Source: a bacterium (lineage in GTDB: Bacteria > Cyanobacteriota > Vampirovibrionia > Gastranaerophilales > Gastranaerophilaceae). Taken from it: a stretch of DNA of 33,856 bases. Position numbers and translations under genes: made by a program. Shown here piece by piece: positions 33,201 to 33,856 of this stretch; positions within the stretch are counted from its first letter, which is position 1; each line of letters opens with the position of its first letter. Under the pieces are notes generated by a model. That model searched no databases. It was not told where the DNA came from and saw nothing but the letters and a program-made list of their open reading frames with translations. The stretch lies in contig JAFRHR010000022.1 in NCBI GenBank assembly GCA_017433195.1, forward strand, positions 1-33,856. The letters are read 5' to 3'.

Positions 33201-33856
33201 CGGAAGACGGTTTCAAAATTCTTATGAGCAAACCTGAATTTAATCCGAATGACACGGTTGATAAAAAATCGTTGTTTGATTTTGCCTGCGACCTTGATTC
33301 AAAAGGAACTTTCGCAAAACAAATTCTCTCTAAATATGACGATGTAGATATTAATGATGCAAAGAAAAACGGCTCAACAGAAATAAAGGCATTAGCTTAT
33401 TTTTACGAGAATGTCGGCAAATATCAGGTTAAATTTGACAAAATTAAAAGAAATATTGCTAACCCTGAAACAAGAAGTCTTGGGGCTGAACAATTAAAAG
33501 AATTCATAAATTCTTCTGACTTTAAACCTGATATGACCGATTCTTTAGGCAACAGCGCATTACATATTGCTGCAACTATGCCGGACGACAGTGCAAGAGG
33601 AATAATTCAAAAACTCATTGATAAAGGCATTGATATTAATGCTCAAAACATAACAAACCAAAACGCACTCATATCAGCAATAAAAACTTTCAGAATCACA
33701 CAAAACGATGAAGATAAAACAAAATTATTATCAAATATAAAATTCCTGATAGATAAAGGAATTGATGTAAACGAACCTGATAACAACGGACAGACGGCAT
33801 TCCACCATGCCTGCTCGACAACATCAGTTGCATTATTATCAATGATTTTATCGAAA
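30254..33856 (+). CDS. ank4, giant ankyrin protein with six capped repeat blocks, 3' partial
   Basis: The frame is open from ATG 30254 to the right edge (1201 codons) with no stop or frame change. The signature is M-R-I-A-P-I-S-N-N, then L-P-S-F-R-D-A-K-S-L-V-N-V-S-F-K-G. About 21 ankyrin units by hand count lie in six blocks, with caps such as T-Y-Q-P-G-V-D-R-R-K, N-Y-Q-R-G-V-D-R-R-K, T-Y-E-R-G-V-D-K-R-K and R-Y-Q-R-G-V-D-N-R-K. One cap near 31220 is degenerate (E-Y-Q-R-N-T-Q-S-R-Q). Basic or polar linkers (R-R-R-N-S-S-S; T-N-S-R-T-N-R-Q-N) follow two of the caps. The conserved C-terminal domain starts at about residue 871, and roughly 30 residues are missing beyond the edge. AAGG at 30241-30244 is a modest ribosome binding site. 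An A-AAA-AAG at 31513-31519 sits in frame without a break. Confidence 0.92.
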   Translation, partial: MRIAPISNNLNYRKTNKPTEKQESAGKTGMSLPSFRDAKSLVNVSFKGERELFQAVYFKDFEKLNQELSKGTDINCHKAYNIGETPLICAVVSNFPDVAEVLLEHPNIDVNATENNGYTALAVAAIWNYPDMAKKILEHPDVDVNIKGEDGRTAYDRAQPEIKRMIETYQPGVDRRKSARRRNSSSQVSSTASAVNKKDENGRTALHLATKAGDSNLVRTLLDTYSDIDINAKDNWNNTPLMLTTFIMDDGKTAEQLLKRSDIDVNAKNNLGNTALIMAVKAGNIPMVKKLLERPDVDLKIEDSHGSTALYYSVTNGEIHNLLNEYQRNTQSRQTNSRTNRQNSLNISLLHAAREGLVDELENILKNPNVDVNAKDEDGNTALIWASYLGYPETLKKILEHPDVDINIKDSINCTALDWAKKRGHQDIEQMIQNYQRGVDRRKNVNNSNSAQETDINAQDSKGRTALHRAIENMNMESIDELLQNPDVDINLQDNNGNTALIWAASRGRKITVEKLLQRPDIDVNLQDQEGNSALLFASQEGYHSIVKELLKHPDVDINLKNNYGNTALKYARARGYATIAELIETYERGVDKRKNVSNLNSAQRININAQDSEGRTALHRAVEAQDIDEVEKLLQNPDVNVNLKDKEGCTALIRASYKRDASIVEKLLQRSDIDVNAQGNGENTALIWASYSNISEVVDKLLEHPDIDIRKEDFTGRTAFEWARKNGRFDMAAKILNYERGVDKRKNVIFVGPDINAKDKRGFTPLLNAVDKSDIKEVEKLLQNPNVDVNAQTPNGNTALMIAANRGEVEIVKKILEHPDVDIYIKNKMMTDALSCASITTVDLIKRYQRGVDNRKNALSTKKGLADKIQVDINKLSPEENIWSEEEISKKFVSLLSVQRFDDAIKMLNSTPLINLEADNRNVISRVCMTGNPEFVEKVFEYRGKQDEMREAYQAKRNEFFENKINTLSYEELKENPIALHTEDGFKILMSKPEFNPNDTVDKKSLFDFACDLDSKGTFAKQILSKYDDVDINDAKKNGSTEIKALAYFYENVGKYQVKFDKIKRNIANPETRSLGAEQLKEFINSSDFKPDMTDSLGNSALHIAATMPDDSARGIIQKLIDKGIDINAQNITNQNALISAIKTFRITQNDEDKTKLLSNIKFLIDKGIDVNEPDNNGQTAFHHACSTTSVALLSMILSK

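Noticed and set aside
25969..33856. Regular repeated units at DNA level, considered as a CRISPR-like or tandem DNA array
   Set aside because: The period and conservation are those of 33-34-residue ankyrin units in one continuous reading frame; there are no identical short repeats with unique spacers.

Overview
The window is A+T-rich bacterial DNA with dense coding, Shine-Dalgarno starts (plus a likely TTG start) and ordinary stop codons. The most likely source is an uncultured gut member of the Gastranaerophilales (Melainabacteria, the non-photosynthetic sister group of Cyanobacteria). This rests on the A+T-rich composition, a YggT/Ycf19-type protein, a type IV prepilin-like protein, a 'MGMAASQAR' protein of a kind I associate from memory with that order, and several proteins with a short '(S/T/N)-F-(K/R)-(G/A)' motif near the N-terminus. 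It is an inference, not a demonstrated assignment. I see no rRNA, transposase, integrase or CRISPR array.

Layout. 1-1701: two overlapping WYL-type regulators, the first cut by the left edge. 1702-2172: rlmH, converging on them with no gap. 2288-6087: four minus-strand genes of unknown function. Two of them share helical termini around a very different middle, and one is a glycine-rich hydrophobic protein. 6088-6715: a gene-poor stretch holding a composite palindromic repeat. 6716-10432: rlmD and mutS2, a housekeeping pair. 10497-13285: prepilin-like protein, mtnP, yggT and a PLP aminotransferase, tightly packed. 13321-13407: tRNA-Ser(CGA) with its own promoter. 13502-17649: HAD phosphatase, nucleotidyltransferase, methyltransferase, Asp/Glu racemase and LicD-like transferase, probably decorating a surface polymer.

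17650-33856 is the most unusual part. A 1370-residue minus-strand protein carries four AAA+ domains in one chain, the first degenerate. It faces a run of four very large tandem paralogues on the plus strand (ank1 to ank4). Each paralogue has the same N-terminal signature of about 50 residues, one or more blocks of ankyrin repeats each closed by a 'Y-x-R-G-V-D-x-R-K' cap, and a conserved C-terminal domain of about 360 residues. ank1 is split by a frame change exactly at an A-AAA-AAG heptamer; a -1 shift there restores a perfect ankyrin repeat. ank1 and ank4 share a conserved upstream block, so the cluster probably has two co-regulated promoters. The AAA+ protein carries a shortened form of the same N-terminal motif and degenerate ankyrin-like sequence, which suggests that the AAA+ machine and the ankyrin proteins belong to one system. 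Its function cannot be read from the sequence.
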